DNA of 64,000 bases from contig NC_088299.1 of NCBI RefSeq assembly GCF_032854445.1, positions 6,733,001 through 6,797,000 of the forward strand. Direction: 5' to 3'. Positions 22,231 through 34,317 of the stretch are shown piece by piece. The notes beneath the pieces were generated by a model. That model was not told where the DNA came from. It saw only the letters and a program-made list of their open reading frames with translations, and made no database searches. Numbering within the stretch: position 1 is the stretch's first letter; each line of letters begins with the position of its first letter. The DNA is from Liolophura sinensis. Its lineage: Eukaryota > Mollusca > Polyplacophora > Chitonida > Chitonidae. The translations under genes and the position numbers were made by a program.

Positions 22231-24080
22231 TAACAAGATGGACGGTACTTGATGTGTGCACCCCGGACTGACAACTTTATGAAATTACATGTAGGTATGT
22301 ACACTCTGTATGGACAACGAGTTGGTAACTGGTGTGTCCACTCTGGGTTAACAAAAAGGATGACACATGTAGTTCGTGTGTTCACTCTGAGCTGGACGCC
22401 ACTCTCAATCTGGGCGGTCACACCTGATGATACTTGATGTGTCCAGTCTAGGTTCACACAATAGATGACATTTAGAGTGCCCAATCATGGTTGACACACA
22501 GCATGGTACTCGGTGTGCCCACTCATTTTTGACACAGTAGGTGATACTTGTTGTGTCCAATCTGTGTTGACGAACCGGATGGAATTTGGTGCGTACAGTC
22601 TGTCTTGACAACTGGATGGCGCCTGGGGTGGACACTCTGTCTTGACAACTGGATGACGCCTGGTGTGTACAGTCTGTCTTGACAACTGAATGGTGCCTGA
22701 TGTTTACATTCTGTCTTGACAACTGGATGGCGCCTGGTGTTTACAGTCTGTCTTGACAACTGGATGGCGCCAAGTGTGTACACTCTGTCTTGACAACTAG
22801 ATGTCGCCAGGTGTGTACACTCTGTCTTGACAACTGGATGGCGCCTGGTGTGGACACTCTCTGTTGACAACTGGATGATGCCTGCTGTGTACTGTCTGTA
22901 TTGACAACTGGATGGCGCCTGGTGTGTACACTCTGTCTTGACAACTGGATGGCGCCTGGTGTTCACAGTCTGTCTTGACAACTGGATGGCGCCTGGTGTT
23001 TATAGTTTGTCTTGACAACTGGATGGCGCCTGGTGTGGACACTCTGTCTTGACAACTGGATGAGGCCTGGTGCGTACAGTCTGTCTTGACAACTGGATGG
23101 CGCCTGGTGTTTGACAACTGGATGGCGCCTGGTGTTTATAGTTTGTCTTGACAACTGGATGGCGCCTGGTGTGGACACTCTGTCTTGACAACTGGATGAG
23201 GCCTGGTGTGTACTGTCTGTCTTGACAACAGGATGAGGCCTGGTGCGTACAGTCTGTCTTGACAACTGGATGGCGCCTGGTGTTTACAGTCTGTCTTGAC
23301 AACTGGATGGCGCCTGGTGTGTACACTCTGTCTTGACAACTGGATGACGCCTGGTGTGTACTGTCTGTCTTGACAACTGGATGGCGCCTGGTGTTTACAG
23401 TCTGTCTTGACAACTGGATGGCGCCATGTGTGTACACTCTGTCTTGACAACTGGATGGCGCCATGTGTGTACTGTCTGTCTTGACAACTGGATGGTGCCT
23501 GGTGTTTACAGTCTGTCTTGACAACTGGATGGCGCCTGGTGTTTATAGTTTGTCTTGACAACTGGATGGCGCCTGGTGTGGACACTCTGTCTTGACAACT
23601 GGATGAGGCCTGCTGTGTACTGTCGGTTTTGACAACTGGATGAGGCCTGGTGTGTACAGTCTGTCTTCACAACTGGATGGCGCCTGGTGTGTACAGTCTG
23701 TCTTGACAACTGATGGCGCCTGGTGTGTACACTCTGTCTTGACAACTGGATGACGCCTGGTGTGCACTGTCTGTCTTGACAACTGGATGTGTACATTTTT
23801 TCTTGACAACTGGATGGCGCCATGTGTGTACTGTCTGTCTTGACAACTGAATGCGCCTGCTGTGTACAGTCTGTCTTGACAACTGGATGGTGCCTGGTGT
23901 TTACAGTCTGTCCTGACAATTGGATGGCACCAGATGTAGACAGTCTGTCTGGATGGCGCCTGGTGTTTACTGTCTGTTTGACAACTGGATGGCGCCTGGT
24001 GTTTGACAACTGGATGGCGCCTGGTGTGTACACTCTGTCTTGACAACTGGGATGGCGCCTAGTGTGTATGCTCTGCATGG
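22230..24080. repeat. 37-bp minisatellite
   Basis: The unit reads GATGGCGCCTGGTGTTTACA then GTCTGTCTTGACAACTG, about 48 units, with intermediate forms at the left end. All long frames here are repeat artefacts. Confidence 0.95.
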
Positions 24081-25555
24081 ACAATTTGATGGAATTGGGT
24101 GTGCCCTTACAGCTATGAAGTCCACACCTCAGTGTGAGTTATAGATGAATATGGGGTTTACGCCTCATGTACACCTTAGTGTGAGGTATAGATGAGGTGT
24201 ACACCATGTTTTTTTCTGAGGTGCACGGTAACCCCTAGTAAACCCCAGCCGTATACCTATACCTCAGATGTACCCCAAGAACTTTGAAAGAAAATCAACA
24301 CCTGGAAGATGTACCTCAGGTACACCTTAGAAACCTTGAAAGTTAAAAACCACCTCAGTTTTTAAGTCCACCTCAGCAACTTTGAAAAAATCAACACTTA
24401 AAAGATGTAAGAAAAAGTAGATGATGTAACTTTGACAGTTTTAGATTATAATTTAGTGGTCATGTACCTCAGGTACACCTCAGCCACTTTTTTAAAGTTC
24501 TAAAAGAAGAGATCAGATATACAATTTACTTCAGACAAAATGGTGAGTACAAAATTACAAACATTTTTGTGCACAAGAAAAATGTTTACTAAATAAATTT
24601 AAGCCTTTGTCTCACCCTATAATGACTTGCCATTAAATGTGCAAATATTGACCAATCACACAGTGCAGAGATATTTGCCCCTGATTGTTCCAAGGTGGCG
24701 GCTCTGAACAAGATGCATATATATTCCGGGCTGTCGGAAAAGAACCCAATTATACACTGATTGATGCTTCTTGGGACAGAATTTGTAACATGTTTGGGCA
24801 CACGAGCATTCTAAAAGGCATAAAAAAGGAGTAGCACTAAATTTTGATCAAGCAGCTAGAAAGCCTCATGTAAATGTATATTACTGTTGTTGTTGTAAGT
24901 CAGCCGAGGTTTACAGATACTGTAAACAAAGAAAAGCATGCGATTAAAAATTTACTTAGATTTATCTACAATTTGTAAAGCCAATATTTAAGTGTTTTGA
25001 GCTTGTTTTCTATCAATATACAAGTACACAGTGCCTTCGAATGACGCAACGGTAACGTCACTCTGCTAATGCTGATGCAGCGAGATTGCCACAACGCAAA
25101 AAGACAGACTAACACCGAGGGCGTATAATAATTTGGTATATGTTGCAACCTTGTATTCGGTATGGTTCATCATTTCATATATCATTGTAGAGCAAAGTAT
25201 CAATTTCTTCAAAAAAAATTATTTGGAGGATTTTGGAAGGAGATAAATCGATGGATAAGTTTTGATTATTCAAGAGATTGAAAGACTTATTTGTTCTAAC
25301 AATTCTGACTTTTCTGATATGCATTGATCATGTATAAAACGTCTCTAATCTTCATGTGTTGTTAATCTTTATTTTTCCCAGATAACAACCGTGGGAATAA
25401 AGTAACATTTTAAACTTTCAGGTGTTTGTCTTTAATTGTAGGACAAGTGTAGAACAAACTGTAATGAAATCTTAATGGTTCTTTTCTTCGAAACTAGCCT
25501 TATGTAATCTATAGCACGAACTAGTCTGATTACCCTATGAACACTCAAAAATAAT
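24081..25555. other. No recognised feature
   Basis: Around 24115-24490 short motifs (GTACACCTCAG, TCAACAC) recur irregularly, a decayed repeat. The rest is unassigned. I looked for exons 1-2 of copy 0 here and did not find them. Confidence 0.55.
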
Positions 25556-25750
25556 CTGTTAAATTTAACAGAAAGTCTGTTGTCTGAGTGATGCTAGAAT
25601 GTATACGGATATTATAACATAATATTCAGTTACTCTAATGCAATATTTGTGTTGAGTTGATAGAATACATGCACTATATTTAACACAATGACACAATAAC
25701 AGAATGCATTCTAGCAACCCCAGACAACAGACTTCTGTCAAATTTAGCAG
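25556..25750. mobile_element. MITE-like inverted-repeat element (about 195 bp)
   Basis: The left end CTGTTAAATTTAACAGAAAG and the reverse complement of the right end (CTGCTAAATTTGACAGAAG) match and continue with TCTGTTGTCTG and TGCTAGAATG. No coding potential. Confidence 0.75.
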
Positions 25751-25789
25751 ATTGTTCATTTAACGGCAGTAGTTTTCTTATTGTACATG

Positions 25790-27000
25790 TGCTGGTTTTA
25801 TCTAAGCCAGAGCAAAATGTGATCAACTTTAAACCTTTATGTTGTTTTCTTATTGTACATATACTGGTTTTATCTAGGCCAGAGCAAAATGTGATCAACT
25901 TTAAACCTTTATGTTGTTTTCTTATTGTACATATACTGGTTTTATCTAAGCCAGAGCAAAATGTGATCAACTTTAAACCTTTATGTTGTTTTCTTATTGT
26001 ACATATACTGGTTTTATCTAGGCCAGAGCAAAATGTGATCAACTTTAAACCTTTATGTTGTTTTCTTATTGTACATATACTGGTTTTATCTAAGCCAGAG
26101 CAAAATGTGATCAACTTTAAACCTTTATGTTGTTTTCTTATTGTACATATACTGGTTTTATCTAGGCCAGAGCAAAATGTGATCAACTTTAAACCTTTAT
26201 GTTGTTTTCTTATTGTACATATACTGGTTTTATGTAAGCGGGAGCAAAATGTAATCAACTTTAAAACTTTACGTTGTTTCTTATTTGTACATGTGCGGTT
26301 TTATGTAAGCTGGAACAAAATGTAATCCACTTTAAACCTTTATGTTGTTTCTTATTGTACATATACTGGTTTTATGTAAGCGGGAGCAAAATGTAATCAA
26401 CTTTAAAACTTTACGTTGTTTTCTTATTGTACATGTACTGGTTTTATGTAAGCTGGAACAAAATGTAATCCACTTTAAACCTTTATGTTGTTTTCTTATT
26501 GTACATATACTGGTTTTATGTAAGCTGGAACAAAATGTAATCCACTTTAAACCTTTATGTTGTTTTCTTATTGTACATATACTGGTTTTATGTAAGCTGG
26601 AACAAAATGTAATCCACTTTAAACCTTTATGTTGTTTTCTTATTGTACATATACTGGTTTTATGTAAGCTGGAACAAAATGTTATCCACTTTAAACCTTT
26701 ATGTTGTTTTCTTATTGTACATATACTGGTTTTATGTAAGCTGGAACAAAATGTAATCCACTTTAAACCTTTATGTTGTTTTCTTATTGTACATATACTG
26801 GTTTTATGTAAGCTGGAACAAAACCTAATCCACTTTAAACCTTTAAGTTGTTTTCTTATTGTACATATACTGGTTTTATGTAAGCGGGAACAAAATGTAA
26901 TCCACTTTAAACCTTTATGTTGTTTTCTTATTGTACATATACTGGTTTTATGTAAGCTGGAGCAAAATGTAATCCACTTTAAACCTTTATGTTGCTTCTT
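25790..27000. repeat. 72-bp minisatellite next to decayed copy 0
   Basis: The unit reads TATACTGGTTTTATGTAAGC then TGGAACAAAATGTAATCCAC and so on, about 17 units. The first six alternate CTAAGCC and CTAGGCC, a 144-bp higher-order repeat. The period is a multiple of 3, hence long open frames on both strands. Confidence 0.95.
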
Positions 27001-27959
27001 ACTGATTATAAACCTGTCGGCTTTCTTTTTTATGCTAGTGTTTTATGACTTCGTTCTCTTTTGGTCAGCCTTTATTTGTGACCACAGAGAAGATCTCGTC
27101 GTCACCGGATTCAGAACCAGGCCCCACTGAAGTAAAAATTGTATATGGGGTTAAAAGAGTTATGTGGTGAATACAACATCATCGTGGACAAGTTGTAATT
27201 TAAGATGCAATACTGTTTATACCAACAAGAATTTGGTCAACCAAACAGGCGTTGGTCGGCCAATGCATGAGTGGCCCCAAAAACTTGTTTAGGTTTACAT
27301 GTATATGGTTAAAAGCTGCTATTACCCGACACGATGATAAACGTCCAATGTAAATGACTTAAGTGCATACTAAGCAAAAGATGATTAGAAAGGTCCAAAT
27401 ATATTGTTAACCAAACATCGAAAAGAAGAGTCACATTCAGCACTTTTCACTAGTGTTTAAACACAATACTTCTGTAAAATACTTGGAGGCAACGTGTCAA
27501 AAGTACTAAAAAGAGCTTGTCCTTCGGACAAGGCAATCCAAGCCAAACATCAGTATATCAGTTCAAACTGTGTTCGGATAACCTGGAATTTCTGATCTTG
27601 CAAAACCGCAAATGTACTTATATCCACAAAACTGTAATTATAGGTGATTATTTTTTATGATAACGAGTATATTGTAAACATTAATCAAACGCCTAAGAGT
27701 ATCGAGGGACGTGTTTTCTCCGGGTAATAGATATATACATGACAATACCATAGCGAGTGTAAGACTATCACGTGATTATCCATGGCCAAATCTAGAGGAG
27801 CGGGAACTGCCTGATTCTTACGGACTAAGATCTGAAAGAGCAAGGTGAAAGGTGAGTAAAGTTTTGTGTAGCGTTGGGTGTAGTAGCGGACAGCCATGGC
27901 ACGTGTATATGGATAAGGGAATCGTAGGCCCTCTAACAATATGTATGTATATAGGCTTG

Positions 27960-28200
27960 AGGTTGAAAATCGTACTTGACAATTTTGCAGTATATGACGA
28001 CGAAGAGTCATTTGGTGTGTGAACATATAATGTGTCTTCGGGTGGCAGGGCAAGTCCATGCCGCCAAAGTGTTGCCGCCACTGAAGCATCATGTCGAAGA
28101 CATCAGACATGACACCCTACCCCTCACATGACACCGGGTCAACCAGTCCCGTTTCCTTGCTCTAACCCCTCAGTGCTGTAAGCTCATGCGAGGCGGTAGC
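27960..28200 (-). repeat. Second SINE-like family, copy
   Basis: Reverse-strand match to 5360-5517 and 34318-34585. Confidence 0.65.
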
Positions 28201-28669
28201 AAGTACCATTTTTAAAGTCTGTTCCGACCCAGGTTTGACCTTCTAACAAAATGGCATCATAAATAGCATTTTGTTAAATTGAAGGATGCACATGTGTTGA
28301 TGTTGAATATCCAGGCCATTTCCAGTAACATTTTTGGCAAGTCACGTGATACACTAGAAATGTTTTATCTTTAGAGACGAAAGTGTTCGGTCACAAAACT
28401 CCTCTATACTGAAGGTGAACGATAGCTTTCATGCACGGGGGGGGGGGGGGGGCGGGGGGAGGGGGCTTACATCTTTTACGACTTTGTATGTACTGCTTCA
28501 CCTGTACACAATGCGTATATAATAGTAACTATTGTCAGTTGAAGTTTTTGCTGTTTTCCTTCATGTACACTATATTTGTGTCCATGGCTAAGTTAAGAAA
28601 TTCATGTCAACGTGAGGTGTTTTTTTCTTTATGTTTGTCGTTTTCCAAGTACACATAGATGGTTAAACT

Positions 28670-28711
28670 TATGTATTTATTTGATTGGTGTTTTACGTCG
28701 TATTAAAGTTT
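28670..28711 (-). repeat. V-SINE tail stub
   Basis: TTTATTTGATTGGTGTTTTA with CGTCGTATT. Confidence 0.65.
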
Positions 28712-28969
28712 GGAAGCTTTTTGTCTTTTCAAGCACACTTTATCTCTGAAGGATTCGGTTATTGTGGTCTTAAAGTATTACGAATGATCCATTGGCAGAC
28801 ACTGTCTTAATAAGTACATGCGTTATATTTTACTTCTTTTGCGGTTTGAGATAGATGAATGCAAACGGTAGAAATAAATACCTACGATTATGCGCATTTG
28901 CCTTTATAAACATTGACCTGATATATGTTATATCCGTGCTATACGTCTTTAATTATATTGTATTCTTGC

Positions 28970-29160
28970 ATAAACCCGGATTTTGCTGGTGGACTAAGCA
29001 TCCTCGAGGCCTGGTCCCGTTTCATTATTTTAATGTGATTGTACGTTAAATATGATGACAACACAGCAATTTGAGTAATTCTTTGATCAGCGACGTCTAA
29101 TAAACTGCAATAAACATCACTGTATTTTCCCCTAATTGTGTTTAAGCCATGTGTTAGAGG
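28970..29160. repeat. Segment shared with 52010-52140
   Basis: GCATAAACCCGGATTTTGCTGGTGGACTAAGC-type sequence (in parts) and ACGTCTAATAAACTGCAAT recur upstream of copy 3. This suggests it belonged to the ancestral duplicated unit. Confidence 0.6.
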
Positions 29161-29185
29161 GCGTGTGAATAGCTACTAGTCTAGT

Positions 29186-29326
29186 CTTCCAGCAACCTGC
29201 GGATGGTCGTGGATTTCCCCAGGGCTGTGCCTTTTTTTCTCCCACAAAAATGTTGGCCGCCATCGTATAAGTGAAATATTCTTGAGTATGGCGTAAAACA
29301 CCAATCAAACAAATAAATAAATTTTT
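29186..29326 (+). repeat. V-SINE 3' half
   Basis: AGCAACCTGCGGATGGTCGT through CAAACAAATAAATAA. Confidence 0.82.
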
Positions 29327-30059
29327 TACTAGAGCAAACAAAACCATACGAAGAATGCGGATTCGCCTGTATATATTTTCGTTGGTGTCTGGCATGTTTT
29401 GATGTATAAATGAGCACAAATTATAATTGAAGGCAGTGGCAGTAAACTACACACAGACTTTGCTTTTTGTGAACAAATGTAAATGTTTACAAGAGAAAAT
29501 TCTGAGAAACATGTATGTGCATTTAGGGAGGGGCTCATGTCTAGGTGCTCCAATATTAAAGATTTGATTTTTAAAGTGAATACTGACTTTTACACTCATT
29601 TCAAGGGTTATGTAAAACCCGTAGTAGGAAGAAAAACGATAAAATGGATTACCGTATATCGATTCCGGAATCAGTGCTATGTGTCCGAATATATGTAACA
29701 AAGAGTTTTTCTTTTCTTTTCTTTTTTCTTTTACTTTTGTTAAAACCAGATTAAAATATGGAAAATTTCTAATTGAGATAAAAACAAAAACTTTTCAAAA
29801 TATGTGGAACGTAAGTGTTGAAGATAAACGCATTTGTCTGCTGTTAATGTGATTGTGTTACACTTGTTACTTTGTTTTTTATTCTATAAACATATTTATT
29901 CTACAAACCTGACAAAAAAGCTGTGTAAAGAAAATATGGTTTACGGCCATTTTACCTAAATCATTCAGGCTATACCTAACGTATTCCGGTTTTATTCCAG
30001 ACCTATAATCTGACTAAATTGTGGCATGATGTAGTATCTATGTTTGACAATAAATTAAC

Positions 30060-30250
30060 AATCGTTCACTCCATACAATAACACAGACATACTGTGTGAT
30101 ATGCCATTAACGAACAATGCCTCACCCTGATTGAATTTACGTGAAACCCTGTCCTGGTTACTGATGTTAAGTGGGCTTAAATTCAACATTAAAGATGTGG
30201 CACGCTAACAAACAACCACATGAGAGGCGCAAATCCGGGTGAAGGGTGTT
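30060..30250 (+). promoter_or_regulatory. Diverged upstream block of copy 1
   Basis: It shares short segments in the same order with the copy 2 and 3 blocks (GTGTGATAT, GTGAAA-CCTGTCCTGG-TTACTGATG, GCAAATCCGGG). Most of the rest has diverged. Confidence 0.35.
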
Positions 30251-30305
30251 CCGAATTTCCCGGCGTACAGGAAGTGTGGATTGGTTTAATACCAGCCATA
30301 CGTGC

Positions 30306-30320
30306 AGTGTATATATAGAT
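30306..30320 (+). promoter_or_regulatory. Candidate TATA box of copy 1
   Basis: GTGTATATATAG lies about 115 bp before the ATG. It is downstream of a block conserved with copies 2 and 3. Position and sequence are only suggestive. Confidence 0.3.
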
Positions 30321-30430
30321 ATACATTTACGTACATGTTACGGGGTGTTATATGCAACGTGCGTGAAGACATACAGTACGGGCCGTACGTAAGTACATGA
30401 GACAAGAAAGCAACACGCTACTGAAATACA

Positions 30431-30993
30431 ATGGATTTTGTCCGGCTATGGACTTTACTCTTAGTCACCTTGATTTTGGCAATCTGGGAAGTTCGAGCTG
30501 CATCAAAGCGACAAAAGAAAGACAAGATGATACTTCGTCACCTCGAATTGTTAACAAAACGCTTTCAGAACATCGAATTGGAACTTCAGCAAGAAAAACA
30601 AATGAGCGAATTATTAAGAGAAGAATTAGACAAGGTTAAAAACACTGTGATTACAAGTGAAGAGAAACCGAAAAGTCTTGCACGAGCAGGGGAATTGCCA
30701 GCTGCCGTAAAGACACTGTCGGATCTCGCGAGAAAAACGTTCCAGACCGACCTTGCCGTGCTGAGGTCGGGAATGATCGCGGAAAAACAAAGAGCCGTGC
30801 ACACGGAGAATGCTATCCAGTTGTGTAAGATGACCCTGAAAAGCCATTCCTCTCGCTTCGACGCCATTGACGGAAGGTTGAGTGAACTGGAGCATAGTAT
30901 GACGAATCTCAACACAACCGCCATGACCGTAAACAAAAGCTGTAGTCAAGTGCTCTGGGCATGCGCCAGGAACAGAAAAAGACTTCACGTCAG
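30431..30993 (+). CDS. Copy 1 exon 1 (signal peptide, coiled coil)
   Basis: It carries the ATG, a hydrophobic leader and Leu/Glu/Lys heptads, with a CSQ motif near its end. The donor after CACGTCAG is GTAAAA. The extra base near 30947 breaks the phase to exon 2. Confidence 0.8.
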
Positions 30994-33518
30994 GTAAAAA
31001 CCACGAAGAAAATATCGACTTTAATAGCTATTTGTTAATTCAGTAATATTACCAAATATTGATCAATACTCAGAGCCAATATTTTGAGTTTTTTTTCTTC
31101 TGTTTTCAATTATTTTGAAATATATTTACATCTAAAGTTTTATTGTTTATATAATATTCTACAAGAAAATTAAACCAAATATTGTCATCCTCAGCACTAG
31201 CATACTTACTCTAGCTATTTATTATGTTTTTGTGATTTGTTTTGAAATCGTTTGTCTATATCCTCTAAATTTAGTTGCATGGCACTGGAGAAGAGACAAG
31301 ATGTGTTATGTGTTTCACGATTCGCGTGTATTCCATGCACTGTTCTACTTCTATGTTCCAGACAAATGTCCTCTGTCTGAGCGCTTATTAATAAGCAAAC
31401 AAACACCACGCAATCTGGGAACAGCGGTGTGTAAAAGCCGAAACTTTGCGTATGGTACGTTAGCTTGATGTCCTTATGGAACGTGTTTATTTAATGAGAT
31501 TACATACCCTAGGACAAAATGTAATGAATTTTTAATGAACACTGGATTAATGAAGCCTACAGAACAGGAGTAATAGACTGCCTTAAGGTTGCTTTCATGC
31601 TAAACACTGGCTATATATCCTAGGATAAAATGTAATGAGCACTAGAGTAATGTAACCTTCAGGACAAAAGGTAATGAACTCTTACTGAACACTGGATTAA
31701 TGTAGACTACAGAACAGGAGTAATAGACTGCCTTAAGGTTGCTTTCATGCTAAACACTGGCTATATATCCTAGGACAAAATATAATAGAGCACTGGAGTA
31801 ATGTAACCTTCAGAACAAAATGTAATAAACTTTCATACTAAACACTGGTTTTATGTATGTAATAAATTCTTACTGAACACTGGATAAATGTAATCTCTAG
31901 GACACAATGTAATAAACTTGCTGCCTCGTCGTTGCTTTCATACTAAACACTGGTTTTATTTATCCTAGGACAAAATGAAATTAAATATTACTAAATATTG
32001 GATTGATGTTACCTAGGAAAGAATGTAGTTAACTTTCAACCGCACGGTTGTTTTCTTATTGAAGACTGACTATATGTTATATAGGACATCTCCAAAAATC
32101 TTCAAACAACGTGTAATAAACTTTCAACCTCGTTTTTCACTTTTGTGTACTGAACCTAAACCATCTTTATTACAACTCTGTTCTCTGTTTACCAGCCTTA
32201 TATGTTACCGTTGAGAATACCACGCCCTCACCTGATTCAGAACCTCATAAGGCTGAGGTAACAATTGTCGATATGGTTAAAATAGGTAAGTTGTGAATAC
32301 ACCGTATCCTTGACAACTTTCTGTTTGAGCAGGAATACCCATAATGCTCTGCTAGAACAATGTGTTCCTTCTGCATGATCAGAGAGAAAATGGTCGAAAA
32401 GTGAATAACAACCTGGTAAGAAATATTTGTCGTAATGTACAGTAATATACCATGCAAAAACTACGATCCATGTCGCAAAGAACGGCAGATGTATACAATT
32501 TCACCTACAATTATTGGTTACATACAAAAGACCTAATGCTGTAAATTGATAACATAAATAAGTTACCACAGTGAAGTTGATGTTATGTGTATAATTATAC
32601 AGTAACATTTGCTGGTCAGTCATTTGCCGGTATTTTTCGCTGTAAATTTTGTTGTACCTGTTTCAAATATATATAAGAAAAATCCGTATAATTGGAGCAA
32701 ACCGTGCACCAAAATGGTGTAATTTCCAGGTGGCGGATATATCCAGGGCAGTAGAAGAACCAGTGTAAGTCTATCACGTGACTGTCCATGGCCAAATATA
32801 GAGGAGAGGGAGCACTACCTGATTCTTACGGACCAAGCCCTCAAACAACAGGGTCAAAGGTGAGAGATAGTGGAAGTCTTGTATAGCGTGGGGTGGAGAG
32901 GTCAATCTGCCGTGTGTATATGAATAAGTGAGGCCTTTCATATATTTCTGAAAAATAAACACCGTTTTAGCTCATACAGAAGTCAGCCGGGATTGTTCAG
33001 TAAATGCTTTATACGAAATCACATATAACTTCTCCTACCATACGTGAGAAGGTCTGCCAGCAACCTGGGGATGGTCGTGGGTTTCCCCCGTTCTCTGCCC
33101 GGTTCCCTTCCGCCATAATGCTGGCCACCGTCGTATAAGTGAAGTATTCTTGAGTATGGCGTAATACACCAATCAAATAAATAAATAAATAAATAAATTT
33201 TGTCTCTAATGGCAGAGGACCACTGCGCATGCCATTAAAACAATGTTTATGTTTATTACAGATGATTAATATTACATGTGGGTCTGAAAATGCATGTGTC
33301 TTTACGAAGGTGAACCTGAAGCGATGTTCCTTTTTTCGCAGAAAGGCGCTCACAGAATGTTATTGTGAACTGTATTTTCTTTCAGGTCTACGTTGTCTCT
33401 GATGAACTCTGTTATTGTGAACTTAATGTTTGACGGACCACCCTTCCGATATACCACCAAATTGTTGTATGATTTACGGAGAAGAAACTGGTATCAGTTG
33501 TGCAGATCGCGGAAATGA
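30431..33518 (+). CDS. Copy 1: secreted coiled-coil/NTR-domain protein, with an exon-1 frameshift
   Basis: Five exons: 30431-30993, 31362-31454, 32196-32285, 32730-32859, 33386-33518. The N-terminus is a signal peptide (MDFVRLWTLLLVTLILAIW) followed by coiled-coil heptads. Exons 2-5 form an NTR/C345C-like module: KCPLSER, VCKSRNFAYG, SLSRDCPWPNIEEREHYLIL, NWYQLCRSRK-stop. Against copies 2 and 3, one extra A near 30947 turns the CSQC motif into CSQV. It leaves exon 1 in phase 2 while exon 2 needs phase 1, so the spliced frame would stop soon after the junction. Everything downstream is open, so this is either a young pseudogene, an allele, or a base-call error. Without the extra base the product would be about 335 aa. 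Confidence 0.75.
31362..31454 (+). CDS. Copy 1 exon 2 (NTR start)
   Basis: The acceptor is TATGTTCCAG and the donor GTACGT. It encodes KCPLSERLLISKQ and AVCKSRNFAY, the first two NTR cysteines. Phase 1/1. Confidence 0.8.
31490..32130. repeat. Irregular repeats in intron 2 of copy 1
   Basis: Segments such as CCTAGGACAAAATGTAATGA and CATGCTAAACACTGGCTATA recur 5-6 times in imperfect order. The motif resembles the 72-bp unit of copy 0. Confidence 0.8.
32196..32285 (+). CDS. Copy 1 exon 3 (NTR strand)
   Basis: The acceptor is GTTTACCAG and the donor GTAAGT. It encodes LYVTVENTTPSPDSEP and AEVTIVDMVKIG, typical of the V-x-V and K-x-G strands of NTR modules. Confidence 0.82.
32730..32859 (+). CDS. 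Copy 1 exon 4 (NTR Cys and YLIL core)
   Basis: The acceptor is AATTTCCAG and the donor GTGAGA. It encodes SVSLSRDCPWPN then EHYLILTDQAL, matching the C-x-n-YLI core of C345C/NTR domains. Confidence 0.85.
33038..33199 (+). repeat. V-SINE 3' half in intron 4 of copy 1
   Basis: Core and tail with (AAAT)n. Confidence 0.84.
33386..33518 (+). CDS. Copy 1 exon 5 (NTR end, stop)
   Basis: The acceptor is TTTCTTTCAG. It encodes STLSLMNSVIVNLMF and ends NWYQLCRSRK-TGA, with the last NTR cysteine four residues before the end. Confidence 0.82.
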
Positions 33519-34194
33519 ACAGTTGAGATAATGCCCGATTATTTTTGTAAAGTTTGGAAATGTAAAGCTTTAAATGTGGAATGTACAGACTCTTGCTCAT
33601 CATAGATGAAGCGATTCCTGTCATTTAAGCGACAACATTGTTTTTTATTGCACTCTGTTGTGTTCTGTATCGTCTGAACGTTATTAAAATCAGCTGGTCA
33701 CCAGATTCGTATATCACGCTGAAATCCGTTTTGTTTTATACCACAAAATGACATGCAATAAACATAGCTGCTCCTGCCATTGCCATTGGCACTTGGAAAC
33801 AACTTGTAATCCTTAATAGATACATTGCAAGGAGCATTAAAACATGGAGTTCATGGATTTAAGGGAAATGATGAAAGTTATTTCACAAGGATGAATTTTG
33901 TCTTTCATTTTGGGAGCATGTTTTTTATCTTCTAAATAACCCCTCTTATTTTAGGCATGCATGCATTTTCCGTCAGAGGTCAGCAGCGACGTCATCGATG
34001 ACCTTACTGGGGAAAGGAGATTAGCTTATGATAAGTAAAATAAGACAATAAGATAAATAATACTTAAAACCGAAAGAGGACTTGATTAGCATATTGTGGC
34101 ATTTTTTTCGCAAATCATTCCACGAAATGGAATAGAATATAATTTATGTATGTTATGTGTGTCATAATCCAAACGGTTTTATTATCAAACAAGC
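33519..34194. other. 3' flank of copy 1
   Basis: ATTAAA at about 33684 and AATAAA at about 33757 could be poly(A) signals. No other feature seen. Confidence 0.45.
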
Positions 34195-34302
34195 CATTTA
34201 ACCTTCCTGGGAAGGTCAGCCAGGAACTTACCGATGGCCTGGGGTGTCCCCCAGGTTCTGTCCGGTTTCCTCCCAGCATAGTTCTGGTCGCAGTCGTATA
34301 AG
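34195..34302 (+). repeat. V-SINE core fragment
   Basis: GGTTTCCTCCCAGCATAGTT with a diverged upstream core. Confidence 0.7.
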
Positions 34303-34317
34303 CTGGGATTAAGAGAC

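Larger units (their letters stand above)
27075..28790 (+). pseudogene. Copy 0: decayed coiled-coil/NTR paralogue (exons 3-5 only)
   Basis: Three exon relics match exons 3, 4 and 5 of the downstream genes. About 27075-27150 encodes LFVTTEKISSSPDSEPGPTE. About 27738-27890 encodes TIASVRLSRDYPWPNLEERE and then shifts frame through a 2-nt deficit relative to copy 1; the NTR Cys (RDC) is Tyr here. About 28729-28780 encodes HTLSLKDSVIVVLKYYE followed at once by TGA. No exon 1 or 2 was found upstream. The sequence before exon 3 is the 72-bp minisatellite, which lies where intron 2 would be. It is probably the oldest, dead member of the family. Confidence 0.7.

Noticed and set aside
22405-24084. Many overlapping minus-strand frames with a Cys/Gln/His repeat
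   Set aside because: All are readings of the 37-bp minisatellite in its three frames, with no start context or splice support.
25680-27130. Long open frames on both strands (178, 262 and 192 codons)
   Set aside because: They follow the 72-bp tandem array; the period is a multiple of 3 and has no stop in several frames.
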